Positions 50,557-58,828 of a stretch of 64,000 nucleotides of DNA are shown here, in pieces. A program made the translations under genes and the position numbers. Under the pieces are notes generated by a model that saw only the letters and a list, made by a program, of their open reading frames with translations, made no database searches and was not told where the DNA came from. Origin of the DNA: CAZQHK01 sp964593455 (GTDB lineage Bacteria > Muiribacteriota > CAYSPT01); contig CAZQHK010000011.1 of assembly GCA_964593455.1 (NCBI GenBank), positions 1 to 64,000 of the forward strand, written 5' to 3'. Numbering within the stretch: the first letter of the stretch is position 1; each line of letters opens with the position of its first letter.

Positions 50557-51660
50557 ATGAGTCGCTCAATGTCGAGACTGGAATACTATATGGCAACTTC
50601 ATCTGAACGCGAATTCTACATCCCCGAGGGGACCAGGATAGCACTACCGGAAGGCGAAAAGAAGATTGAAGACGTCGCCTCCGGAGATACTGTTCTCACT
50701 GCCGTCGGGTGGGGCGAAGTAAAGCCTGTAATTGTTACCAGTGTCGGTCGCATGGTCTTCGATGGTTACCTGGCATGCGTGGAAACTGTTGGCCGGCGGC
50801 AGCTCTTCGTTCCTGCGGAACATCTACTTTTTACGCGAGTATCATTCAAAGGCCGGGTACATCTGGTGTGCCTTACTCAAAACTATGATGGGCGATTCCA
50901 TACGGGATTGTTCAGAGGCGATCCGCTTGAGAACGGACCGGAGGATATTGAACGGGCCTGGATTCTCAAAGCTTGCCGCAACCGCAACGAAGCCGCGTTT
51001 TTTTTGGGGTTTTACGCTTTCAAATACGGGCTTCCTTATCAGGAATTTTCTCCCGATACTTTTTTTCTCGATCCACCCAGTTTCGAGCGATACATGGAGG
51101 AAATTGACACTGTTGAGCGGGCTCGGAAGCTCTGTCGGAGCGAGCAGATAGATTCTTCATATCCTCATTTCGATCGTGCGGTTTCTGGCGGGGCCTCAGA
51201 ATACAAGCTGCTGGATTTGATCATGTATGGGGAGCGGGAAGAAAACGGAATACATCATGAACATCTTCTTTATCTCAATGCACCCGGCCACTCAGGGCGT
51301 AGTAAGAACAAGCAGCGGATTTATCAACTGCCTGTCGACCATCCCTGGAAAATGCGCAACGTTGAGGTTACCAAAGAGGATTATGGAGAACTGCTCATGT
51401 TTGCCCGAACGCTGGCCAGCCTGGATAATGTACGTATCAGACGTCTCTCCCAACTTACTGTGAACGTCCCTTTTGCCACTTTCCCGGCCAGCAATGTCGT
51501 TAGCGGCATGGATCTACCGGGCTTAAACGAGGGGCGAATTGAAGAAATCAAGGTTCGAGATCTGAGTTTTGTCAGGCAATCGGGACCGCTTTTCTCCATT
51601 GCCCTGGATGGGTGTGATAATTGCATTCTGGAAGATGTTGTGATACCCTGTCGCTGGTGA
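50557..51660 (+). CDS. Stand-alone intein-like (Hint) protein lacking catalytic ends
   Basis: 367 residues at most. The start is uncertain: ATG at 50557, 50569 or 50590, none with a strong ribosome site. Residues 20-94 (FYIPEGTRIALPEGEKKIED, ASGDTVLTAVGWGE, FVPAEHLLFTR) match the first half of a Hint fold. The last 25 residues (LFSIALDGCDNCILEDVV then IPCRW) match its closing strands. The Cys or Ser that starts an intein is replaced (EFYIPEGT), and the terminal His-Asn is absent. Between them, RAWILKACRNRNEAAFFLG and KYGLPYQEF (134-164) resemble the WIL...EA...YGIPT module of some helicase inteins (recalled, not searched). There is no extein on either side, so self-splicing is unlikely. It has its own promoter and terminator. 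Function unknown; it may be a domesticated or decaying intein. Confidence 0.65.
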   Translation: MSRSMSRLEYYMATSSEREFYIPEGTRIALPEGEKKIEDVASGDTVLTAVGWGEVKPVIVTSVGRMVFDGYLACVETVGRRQLFVPAEHLLFTRVSFKGRVHLVCLTQNYDGRFHTGLFRGDPLENGPEDIERAWILKACRNRNEAAFFLGFYAFKYGLPYQEFSPDTFFLDPPSFERYMEEIDTVERARKLCRSEQIDSSYPHFDRAVSGGASEYKLLDLIMYGEREENGIHHEHLLYLNAPGHSGRSKNKQRIYQLPVDHPWKMRNVEVTKEDYGELLMFARTLASLDNVRIRRLSQLTVNVPFATFPASNVVSGMDLPGLNEGRIEEIKVRDLSFVRQSGPLFSIALDGCDNCILEDVVIPCRW

Positions 51661-51675
51661 TTTATCAGCTTTTTA
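51653..51675 (+). terminator. Intrinsic terminator of the Hint-domain gene
   Basis: A 6-bp stem with one G-T pair (GCTGGT / ATCAGC), loop of 5, followed directly by TTTTT at 51670-51674. It overlaps the stop codon, so the transcript ends at once and is separated from the chemosensory cluster. Confidence 0.6.
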
Positions 51676-51771
51676 CTCGTTATAACAAAAGTATAGTTAA
51701 GCAAAAAAAGTTCTGAATAGTGTGCTTAGCCCGACTAATTTGCGTACACTCAGCATCAGCTCCGGCTGAAT

Positions 51772-51800
51772 TTGTCGTCTGGGCGGAAATCCAGTAAAAT
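51772..51800 (+). promoter_or_regulatory. Candidate promoter of the chemosensory cluster
   Basis: -35 TTGTCG (51772-51777), 17-bp spacer, -10 TAAAAT (51795-51800). A start near 51807 gives a 20-base leader with AAAGGAG before the ATG at 51827. Confidence 0.5.
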
Positions 51801-51826
51801 AACCGGGCTTAAAAGAAAGGAGTTGG

Positions 51827-52225
51827 ATGAACGTGGAGGGCCGGCTGGTTCTTGTTGTTGACGACAGCTCCACCATCAGAAATATGGTCGGAGCGGCTCT
51901 CAAGGAGGAGGGTTGCCAGGTGGAGTATGCTGAAGACGGGCTGTCTGCATTGGGTTACGTGAACAAGGCTGCTGCTCCACCGGACGCCATCGTTCTGGAT
52001 GTTGAGATGCCCCGCATGAACGGGTATGAGGTTTGTAGAATTCTTAAGGGTGATCCGGTGCATCGGAATATTCCCATTGTTATGCTTACTGCTTTGGATG
52101 AGGAAAGCGATAAAGAGTGGGGCCTCGATGTGGGTGCCGATGCGTACCTCACCAAACCGGTTGATTTTAGCGAGCTCATGAAGACTTTAACCGGGGTTTT
52201 CACGGGAGCGGCCCGGGGGAGGTAA
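51827..52225 (+). CDS. Single-domain response regulator (CheY-like)
   Basis: 132 residues, a receiver domain with no output domain. The acidic pocket (VDDSS, Asp12/Asp13), phospho-acceptor Asp58 in IVLDVEMP, the MLTA Thr and the conserved Lys in LTKPVD are all present, so it should accept phosphate from the cluster's CheA. The motif NGYEVCRILK makes it closer to PilG/PleD-type receivers than to enterobacterial CheY. AAAGGAG precedes the ATG. The ribosome site of the next gene overlaps its stop codon. It is the first gene of the cluster; whether it acts on a flagellar or pilus motor or on other proteins cannot be told from sequence. Confidence 0.9.
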   Translation: MNVEGRLVLVVDDSSTIRNMVGAALKEEGCQVEYAEDGLSALGYVNKAAAPPDAIVLDVEMPRMNGYEVCRILKGDPVHRNIPIVMLTALDEESDKEWGLDVGADAYLTKPVDFSELMKTLTGVFTGAARGR

Positions 52226-52228
52226 CCG

Positions 52229-54436
52229 ATGTTCAAGAAAATCGGATTCAAGATAATGGTGATGTTCTCCCTGCTGCTGGCAGTGTCAGTGGCCATTGGT
52301 TGGTTGGCGTTCGCGACACTTACCAAAGAGGTCGAACACACCCGTCACATAATCAAGGATATCGTTCCCATCTTCAATGAGCTCAAGAACGTGGATAAGT
52401 TGTTTTTACGGGTCAGGGAGTTGGAAGAGGGGTATTTGCAGGAAGGAAAATCGGAGAAACTGGAAGAGTTGACTCTATTGCTGGCCAATCTCAGGAACGC
52501 TTGCGGCCAGCTTAAAGACAAGGCTACCGTCCTCAAGTTTAAAAAAATATCCACAAAAATCAACCAGCTATCGAATCTACTCATCGAATACGAAACCAGG
52601 CTTTCGGAACTCGAAAATATTCGGGACACCCGCGACGATAAGAAACGGGAATTAAACAAGAAAGCCGACTTTATCAACACCCGGTTCCGGAAGATGTTCC
52701 AGAAGATTCCGCAGGACGCCGTTCAGTTTGGAGCCCTGGTGACGAAAAAAGGAGCATTCCAGGAACATTTCTCCATGGCCCTTTCTTTGATGGCCAAAGA
52801 AGAGAATTTTAAGGACGCCGGTAAGATAGCTGAGTTGACGAGTTCGCTCGAAGAGGGCAACCGGGTGCTCAAGGAGTTGACTGATTTCGGGTTGTTTCCG
52901 GCTGGATTAGAGAAAAGCCTGAAATCAGATATCGGAGCTGTTTCTCAACAGCTCAAGCCTTTCATATCGGAAGTCACCGACAATCTGGTGGAATTACAGA
53001 AGAAGTTGTTCACGGAGGTGGAAGAACTTAATCGGGTGGCCCAGGATATTCAGTCTTGTATAACCGATTCCGAGGAAATAAACACTTCCAAGATGACGGA
53101 AGTCGCTTCGCTCGCCCAGCAGACGGCCGCGGGCGCCAAACTGTGGATTTTCGGTATCATCATTGGAGCTATAGCCCTGGCACTTGCTATCGGCCTGTTA
53201 ATGATAAGGATGATCCTCAATCCCATCGGTCGGATGAGGCACACTGCCGAGGCTGTGTCAGAAGGTGATTTCAGTCAGCGGATAGAGATCTCTTCCTCGG
53301 ACGAATTAGGAGTTTTGGCTAACGGCTTTAACCAGATGCTGGATAATCTGAAACTATGGATTGAAAAAGAGAAAGAAAGCACTGCCGAGCTCCAGAAGCG
53401 GGTGTCGCTTTTCTCACAGCTTATGGATCGGGCCGCGTCAGGTGATTTCACCGCTGAAGTGGCGATTAATACTGATGGAGAGATGGGACGCCTGGCCGAG
53501 TCTTTTAACAAGATGACGGAAAACCTGAATATACTGGTCAGTAAAGCGCAGGAAGTCTCTTTTCAGCTGTCATCGGCTATCGAGGAGATACTGGTGGCCA
53601 CCGAGTCCCAGGCGGAAGGGGCCGAGACCCAATCCCTTCAGATCAGTGAAACCTCTGCCGCCATGGAGGAGTTGACTGTTTCGATTCAACAGGTATCGGA
53701 AAACGCGGCCATGGCTGAAGAACAGGCCCGGGAGGCTTCAGGTGTCGCCGCCGGCGGTGGAGAAGCAGTGAACGAGACCGTCAAGGGGATGAACCGTATT
53801 AAGGAAACCGTTCAGAAAACCGCCAGAACTATCCGAGGGCTGGGAGACAGCTCCCAGGAGATCGGAGCCATTATCCAGGTAATCAGCGATATTGCCGAGC
53901 AGACGAACCTGCTGGCTCTGAATGCCACCATCGAAGCGGCCCGTGCCGGTGAACATGGCAAAGGATTTGCCGTAGTGGCTGACGAGATCCGCAAACTGGC
54001 CGAACGTTCCAGCAAGGCGACCAAGGAAATTGCAGCCCTCATCAAGCGAATTCAAACCGAGACCAACGATTCAGTAATGGCTATGGAAGCCGGTACAAAG
54101 GGCGTAATGGAAGGAGTCAAACTGGCTGATAAGGCCGGGGAAGCACTCCGCCAAATCGTGGAGGTTGTGCAGCGAACCGCCAGCGTCATCAAAGAAATAT
54201 CGCTGGCGGCGAAACAGCAGGCATCGGCCTCTGAAGGTGTGGTAGCGGCTATGGACAATATCTCTAAAGTCACCAAGCAATCAGCTCATGGCTCCAAGGA
54301 AACAGCCAATGCCGCACATGCTCTAACCAACCTGGCTCGTGATCTCCAGAACGCTATCAGCCGTTTCAAGATCGTTAAGGATAAGGTCAAACAAGCTGTG
54401 AGTGAACATGAACAGGAACCGACCGGGAGTGACTGA
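52229..54436 (+). CDS. Methyl-accepting chemotaxis protein
   Basis: 735 residues, inner membrane. TM1 is at about 8-30. A long helical periplasmic sensor region follows (about 31-300) with coiled-coil character and no recognised ligand pocket, then TM2 (about 305-330, LWIFGIIIGAIALALAIGLL). A HAMP domain (NPIGRMRHTAEAVSEGDFSQ onwards) and a second HAMP-like unit (about 402-445, SGDFTAEVAINTDGEMGRLA) precede the cytoplasmic coiled coil. The signalling tip is canonical: DIAEQTNLLALNATIEAARA with GEHGKGFAVVADEIRKLAER (about 552-592). No CheR-binding pentapeptide ends the protein. GGGGAGG sits before the ATG. It is the only receptor in the cluster and overlaps cheR by up to 35 bases. Confidence 0.95.
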   Translation: MFKKIGFKIMVMFSLLLAVSVAIGWLAFATLTKEVEHTRHIIKDIVPIFNELKNVDKLFLRVRELEEGYLQEGKSEKLEELTLLLANLRNACGQLKDKATVLKFKKISTKINQLSNLLIEYETRLSELENIRDTRDDKKRELNKKADFINTRFRKMFQKIPQDAVQFGALVTKKGAFQEHFSMALSLMAKEENFKDAGKIAELTSSLEEGNRVLKELTDFGLFPAGLEKSLKSDIGAVSQQLKPFISEVTDNLVELQKKLFTEVEELNRVAQDIQSCITDSEEINTSKMTEVASLAQQTAAGAKLWIFGIIIGAIALALAIGLLMIRMILNPIGRMRHTAEAVSEGDFSQRIEISSSDELGVLANGFNQMLDNLKLWIEKEKESTAELQKRVSLFSQLMDRAASGDFTAEVAINTDGEMGRLAESFNKMTENLNILVSKAQEVSFQLSSAIEEILVATESQAEGAETQSLQISETSAAMEELTVSIQQVSENAAMAEEQAREASGVAAGGGEAVNETVKGMNRIKETVQKTARTIRGLGDSSQEIGAIIQVISDIAEQTNLLALNATIEAARAGEHGKGFAVVADEIRKLAERSSKATKEIAALIKRIQTETNDSVMAMEAGTKGVMEGVKLADKAGEALRQIVEVVQRTASVIKEISLAAKQQASASEGVVAAMDNISKVTKQSAHGSKETANAAHALTNLARDLQNAISRFKIVKDKVKQAVSEHEQEPTGSD

Positions 54437-55367
54437 TACTGGTTACCCGCCGGTCTCCCGTTTGGGGGGGGAGCTTCGAATACGAGATGGTGTGAACCCG
54501 TTGGACATCGAAGGTTCGGGAGCGGCAATAAAACTCGCTATAAAAGATCTGAAGCTTTTCAATGAACAGATCTTTTCCCGTTGCGGTCTCTATTTCCGTG
54601 AGAATCGGTTGGACTTTGTCAATCAGCGGTTGCTTGAACGGTTGCAGAAAAATGGATTAAACAGTTTCCTGGAGTACTTTCATCTACTCAAGTACTCCCC
54701 GGCGGGAGAGAAGGAGTTTACCAAACTCCTGGATATTCTTACTACCAAGGAAACTTCTTTCTTTCGGAATAAGCCGCATTTCCGGGTGTTGGAGAAGGAA
54801 GTTTTTCCTGACCTGATCAAACGCCGTGGGGTGAATAGAACACTGTCAATATGGAGTGCCGGCTGCTCAACCGGGCAGGAACCGTACTCCATTGCCATGG
54901 TCAGCCGGGAGATCAGTATGAAGTATCCGGGAGTGAAAATTCAGGTTTTGGGAACCGATATCAGTACCAAGGCATTGCTCAAGGCCAAGAAAGCTGTTTA
55001 TCCCGGGCGGGAACTTGCGGCCATACCTCGTCAGTTCAAGGCGAAATATGTTGAATCCGAAGATCCCGAGCAGGATACTTTTACTCTTAAACCGCAAATT
55101 CGAGATTTGGTTGCCTTCAAATATCACAACCTGGTCAGTCAGGATATCGACCAGTTGTTCGATGTGATCTTCTGCCGCAATGTCGTAATCTATTTCAGGA
55201 AGAATGTCACGGCCGGAATTATGGAGAAGTTTCATTCTCTGCTCAAGGAAGACAGCTACTTTTTCATTGGACATTCGGAGACCTTGAACAAAGTATACGA
55301 CGGATTTGAGATGGTTGAGTTCGAAGATGCAGTAATCTACCGGAACAATAAAGTAAAAGGAGTCTGA
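54402..55367 (+). CDS. cheR: Chemoreceptor methyltransferase CheR
   Basis: Up to 321 residues. It transfers methyl groups from S-adenosylmethionine to receptor glutamates. The N-terminal helical domain (about 45-115, LFNEQIFSRCGLYFRENRLD) is followed by the SAM-binding fold with WSAGCSTGQEPYSIAM (about 146-161), VLGTDIS and FDVIFCRNVVIYF. The start is uncertain: GTG at 54402 or ATG at 54408 overlap the receptor gene, while a GTG at 54492 would give about 291 residues, nearer the family norm, and is preceded at some distance by a G-rich AGC-containing site. CheA follows after 3 bases. Confidence 0.93.
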   Translation: MNMNRNRPGVTDTGYPPVSRLGGELRIRDGVNPLDIEGSGAAIKLAIKDLKLFNEQIFSRCGLYFRENRLDFVNQRLLERLQKNGLNSFLEYFHLLKYSPAGEKEFTKLLDILTTKETSFFRNKPHFRVLEKEVFPDLIKRRGVNRTLSIWSAGCSTGQEPYSIAMVSREISMKYPGVKIQVLGTDISTKALLKAKKAVYPGRELAAIPRQFKAKYVESEDPEQDTFTLKPQIRDLVAFKYHNLVSQDIDQLFDVIFCRNVVIYFRKNVTAGIMEKFHSLLKEDSYFFIGHSETLNKVYDGFEMVEFEDAVIYRNNKVKGV

Positions 55368-55370
55368 AAC

Positions 55371-58300
55371 GTGTCCGAAAGTTTCGATCGATCACAAGTC
55401 CTGGGGTTTTTCATCGACGAAAGCCAGGAACAGATCGGATTGCTAAACAATCTTATTCTCTCCCTGGAAAAGAACCCCGGATCTATGGATCTGATCAACG
55501 AAATTTTCCGTACTGCCCACACCCTTAAAGGAGCCTCGGGAATGATGGGTTTTAAAAAGGTAAGCGATCTGGCGCACGCCATGGAGGATCTCCTTGGTGT
55601 CATGCGGGATCGCAAGGTGGGCGTCACTCCCCGGGTAATGGACGTTCTTTTCAGGGCTCTTGACGGTATCGGCGCTTTTCTTTCCGGAATCAGTGAAACC
55701 GGGATAGAACCGGATGGTGAGACGATTAATGATTTCGCCGATCTTCCAGGCCTTCTCCGGGATATCGCGGACAGGATGGAAAAAAAGGGACAGGACTTTA
55801 AGGATCAGACAGATGAAGTGGAACAGCCTGTTGAAAAGCAGGAACAGGCTTCACCCGAGGCACCAGGTTCCGGTGATAAATCAAAAGCTCCCGTGCCGGA
55901 AAAACCGGAAGTTATCGATGTCGATCCTGAAGAGGAGATTTTCAAAACTATCGACTGGTCATTGAAAGAGCTTTCCTCCGACCCGACATCACGTTTCGGT
56001 TTGAGCGACATCCAGCGTTCCGCGGGCAAGATAGCCGAATTATTTACCTCTGATTTTCCTGAAGCTGCGGATCTAGCCGGAGATCTTGTCAGAGTTACCG
56101 GTTATGTCCTTGATGATAATCTTACACCGGATCCGGTTTTACTGGCTGCATTCCGTTTCGCTGTGGAGACCCTGAAAGACTTGAATAATAAAGGTAAAGA
56201 CGATTATGACGAGGCTATTGGAGCGGCGGTTAAACGATCGTTGACCAATGCTCTGGAGGCGCTTCGCACGCGGCCGGCGGAAACTATTACGCCTGGTAAG
56301 CAACAAGTAACGTCAAAATCTGATGAACCGCCGGTTGATAAAAACCTACCCCTGAAGTTTTTCAAGGAGGAGGCGGACATCCATATCGAGAAAATCACCA
56401 CTGCTCTACATCTTCTTGCGGAAACGCATAAGGATGCACAAGCCAGGGATATATTGAAGAAGAACCTGGGGTATCTTAAAGGAAGCGCCATGGCCATGGG
56501 GTTTGAAACCGTCGGTGAAATTGCCGAGAAAATGGAGATCGTTACCACTTCGGCCAGCCGGACCACCGGAGTCACGGCAGCTGTCATCGGGGCGCTTCGG
56601 GAGTGTCTGAAAGAAATCATGACGGCGCTTCAGGGGAAAGATATCAGTAACTCGTCCCTGCGGGTTTTAAGTTACTTGTGGCGTACCGCCGAAGCGGATT
56701 TCGGAGGAATTAAAGTTAAAGACGTCCCATTTGTGTCAGAGGCAGGTTCGGCGCAAGAAGCCGGTATATCGTTGAAGTCAAAGAAACCCCTTCGCCCCCC
56801 GAAATCCGTTGTGGAAAAAGATCATCAGCAGAGTGATGAACCCATGCTTATCCATAACATTGAAGAAATTGCTCCTGATAAAAGAACCCTGGTGAAGAAA
56901 AAGGAATCAAAAAAACTCAAGGCTGTTCAAATGAAACAACAAACGCCGCCGGTTCAAAAATCTGGACCCGGTAAATCAACCGCCGGCGCTGCTTCCGGTG
57001 TCCAGACCGTGCGAGTTGCTATCGGTAAACTAGATTCACTTATGAATCTGGTTGGCGAACTATTGTTCAACAAACTGCGAATGGACCAGAAAGTTGTAAA
57101 TATCAACGGTCTTCAGGAATGGTTTTCCGAACTTCAAACCAGGCTTTTAAAAATTCAAAACGTCTTCGAAGCGTTTAACGGTGACGATGAGGAATCGGCT
57201 GAAATAATGAAGGAACTGATGGCCGGAAACGTTGAAAGTTTGAAGGTCTTCCTCCAGGAAGTCAGAAATATCGGTGAGCAGTTTGCACATCTGGATGGAG
57301 AGTTTTCCGATCTGGTCCTCGAGTTATCGGAAGGTATGGGCCGGTTGAGTACCGTCACCAGCGATCTTCAGGAAGGGATCATGAAGACCCGGATGCTTCC
57401 CATATCCACTGTGTTCGATAAATTCCCGCGCCTGGTCCGGGATTTGAGCCGAAACAGCAGCAAGGAAGTGATATTGGATATCGCCGGTGGAGATACGGAA
57501 CTCGATAAAACGGTGCTGGAAAAGGTTTCGGACCCGTTGATTCACTTGATACGGAACACTGTCGATCATGGGATTGAAACCCAGGAAGAACGGGAAGTAT
57601 TGAACAAGCCACGGGCTGGACATGTCTGGCTCAAGGCTGAACAGTGCGGCGATATCGTGGTGATCGAGATTGCTGACGACGGAAGAGGAATCGACCATGA
57701 AAGAATTGCCGCGGTCGCAATCGAAAAAGGTATTCTTACTCCTGATGAAGCTCACCGCCGGCAGCCCTGGGAGCTCAGAAACCTGATATTCTCACCTGGA
57801 TTCTCCACCAAGGAAACGGTCACGGAGGTATCCGGCCGGGGCGTTGGTTGCGATGTGGTCAAGAGGAACATCGAGGGGCTCAAAGGAATAATCGAACTCG
57901 AATCGGAAGTTAATATGGGATCTACCTTCCGTATCAAGCTCCCGTTGACACTGGCTATCATCCAGGGGCTGGTAATAAGGTGCTGGGATGAAAGATATGT
58001 TATCCCTCTTTCCTCGGTTGTAGAAAGTCTCAAAATGTCTCCTGATATGGTTATTGCCATTGGAGGGAAAGAGGCGGTCCGGGTACGTGACGAAGTGCTT
58101 CCTTTTATTCGTCTTGACAAGGTGCTGGAAGTACCCGGTGGGATCTCGGAAGAAGAGGAAAACTTCCTGGTTATCGTGGCCTCGGCTGAAAAACGGCTGG
58201 GATTCTCAGTTCACGAACTCATCGGCAAGCAAGAGATTGTTATCAAAACTCTGGGCTCTCTCCTTAAACATGTTAACAACATTGCCGGGTCCACTATTAT

Positions 58301-58778
58301 GGGGGACGGCCGGGTACTGTTGATTATGGATGTGGCGGCCTTGGTGCAGCAGGGATTTGCCTGGATCAGAGACGTCACTGCACTTGACAATGAAAGACCG
58401 GTTTTTGAGGAGAAGGGTAAAATTATTCTGGTTGTGGATGACTCACCAACCATAAGGAGCATTGAACGCCATCTCCTTGAATCCGAAGGATATCAAGTCG
58501 TGACGGCGGAAAATGGAGAGAAAGGAATCGAGGCCGCCCGCCGGGTTGCTCCGGCATTAGTGATCTCCGATGTTGAAATGCCGGTTATGAACGGTTACGA
58601 GATGGTTAAAGCCATCAGGGCCGATGAGACCCTCAAGAAACTGCCGATAGTGATGGTTACTACGCGGTCATCGGAAGAAGACAGGATAAAAGGGCTTCGG
58701 GCCGGTGCTAATGAATATCTGGGAAAACCTTTTGAACAGCAGGCCTTATTGAAGACGATAAAGAGATTTTTAGGTTAA
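55371..58778 (+). CDS. cheA: Hybrid chemotaxis histidine kinase CheA with CheW and receiver domains
   Basis: 1135 residues, cytoplasmic. Order: P1/Hpt (1-105, phospho-His50 in FRTAHTLKGASG), acidic linker, a helical region (about 195-310), a second Hpt-like domain (about 325-435) in which YLKGSAMAMGF is retained but the His position is Gly367, Lys-rich linker, dimerisation domain (about 547-700, LDSLMNLVGELLFNKLRMDQ), ATPase (about 715-865: HLIRNTVDHGIE, IADDGRGID, GRGVGCDVVKRNIE), CheW-like domain (about 870-1000) and a receiver (about 1016-1135, phospho-acceptor Asp1067 in VISDVEMPVMNGYEM, Lys in LGKPFEQ). The GTG start has AAGGAGT 8 bases upstream. No separate cheW gene is in the cluster, so the built-in CheW domain may link it to the receptor. 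The layout recalls the FrzE and PilL/ChpA types. Confidence 0.95.
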   Translation: MSESFDRSQVLGFFIDESQEQIGLLNNLILSLEKNPGSMDLINEIFRTAHTLKGASGMMGFKKVSDLAHAMEDLLGVMRDRKVGVTPRVMDVLFRALDGIGAFLSGISETGIEPDGETINDFADLPGLLRDIADRMEKKGQDFKDQTDEVEQPVEKQEQASPEAPGSGDKSKAPVPEKPEVIDVDPEEEIFKTIDWSLKELSSDPTSRFGLSDIQRSAGKIAELFTSDFPEAADLAGDLVRVTGYVLDDNLTPDPVLLAAFRFAVETLKDLNNKGKDDYDEAIGAAVKRSLTNALEALRTRPAETITPGKQQVTSKSDEPPVDKNLPLKFFKEEADIHIEKITTALHLLAETHKDAQARDILKKNLGYLKGSAMAMGFETVGEIAEKMEIVTTSASRTTGVTAAVIGALRECLKEIMTALQGKDISNSSLRVLSYLWRTAEADFGGIKVKDVPFVSEAGSAQEAGISLKSKKPLRPPKSVVEKDHQQSDEPMLIHNIEEIAPDKRTLVKKKESKKLKAVQMKQQTPPVQKSGPGKSTAGAASGVQTVRVAIGKLDSLMNLVGELLFNKLRMDQKVVNINGLQEWFSELQTRLLKIQNVFEAFNGDDEESAEIMKELMAGNVESLKVFLQEVRNIGEQFAHLDGEFSDLVLELSEGMGRLSTVTSDLQEGIMKTRMLPISTVFDKFPRLVRDLSRNSSKEVILDIAGGDTELDKTVLEKVSDPLIHLIRNTVDHGIETQEEREVLNKPRAGHVWLKAEQCGDIVVIEIADDGRGIDHERIAAVAIEKGILTPDEAHRRQPWELRNLIFSPGFSTKETVTEVSGRGVGCDVVKRNIEGLKGIIELESEVNMGSTFRIKLPLTLAIIQGLVIRCWDERYVIPLSSVVESLKMSPDMVIAIGGKEAVRVRDEVLPFIRLDKVLEVPGGISEEEENFLVIVASAEKRLGFSVHELIGKQEIVIKTLGSLLKHVNNIAGSTIMGDGRVLLIMDVAALVQQGFAWIRDVTALDNERPVFEEKGKIILVVDDSPTIRSIERHLLESEGYQVVTAENGEKGIEAARRVAPALVISDVEMPVMNGYEMVKAIRADETLKKLPIVMVTTRSSEEDRIKGLRAGANEYLGKPFEQQALLKTIKRFLG

Positions 58779-58828
58779 GCCACGCTTAAGCAAGAAGTAT
58801 AGAAAGTAAGGTTGGAGATTTTTTTAAG
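58779..58828. repeat. Inverted fragment of the 155-bp repeat end between cheA and cheB
   Basis: 58787-58806 matches the reverse complement of 42065-42084 (the CTTTCTACACTTCTTGCTTA end) at 19 of 20 positions. It lies in the only sizeable gap inside the cheA-cheB pair and contributes the sequence just ahead of the cheB ribosome site. Confidence 0.55.
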
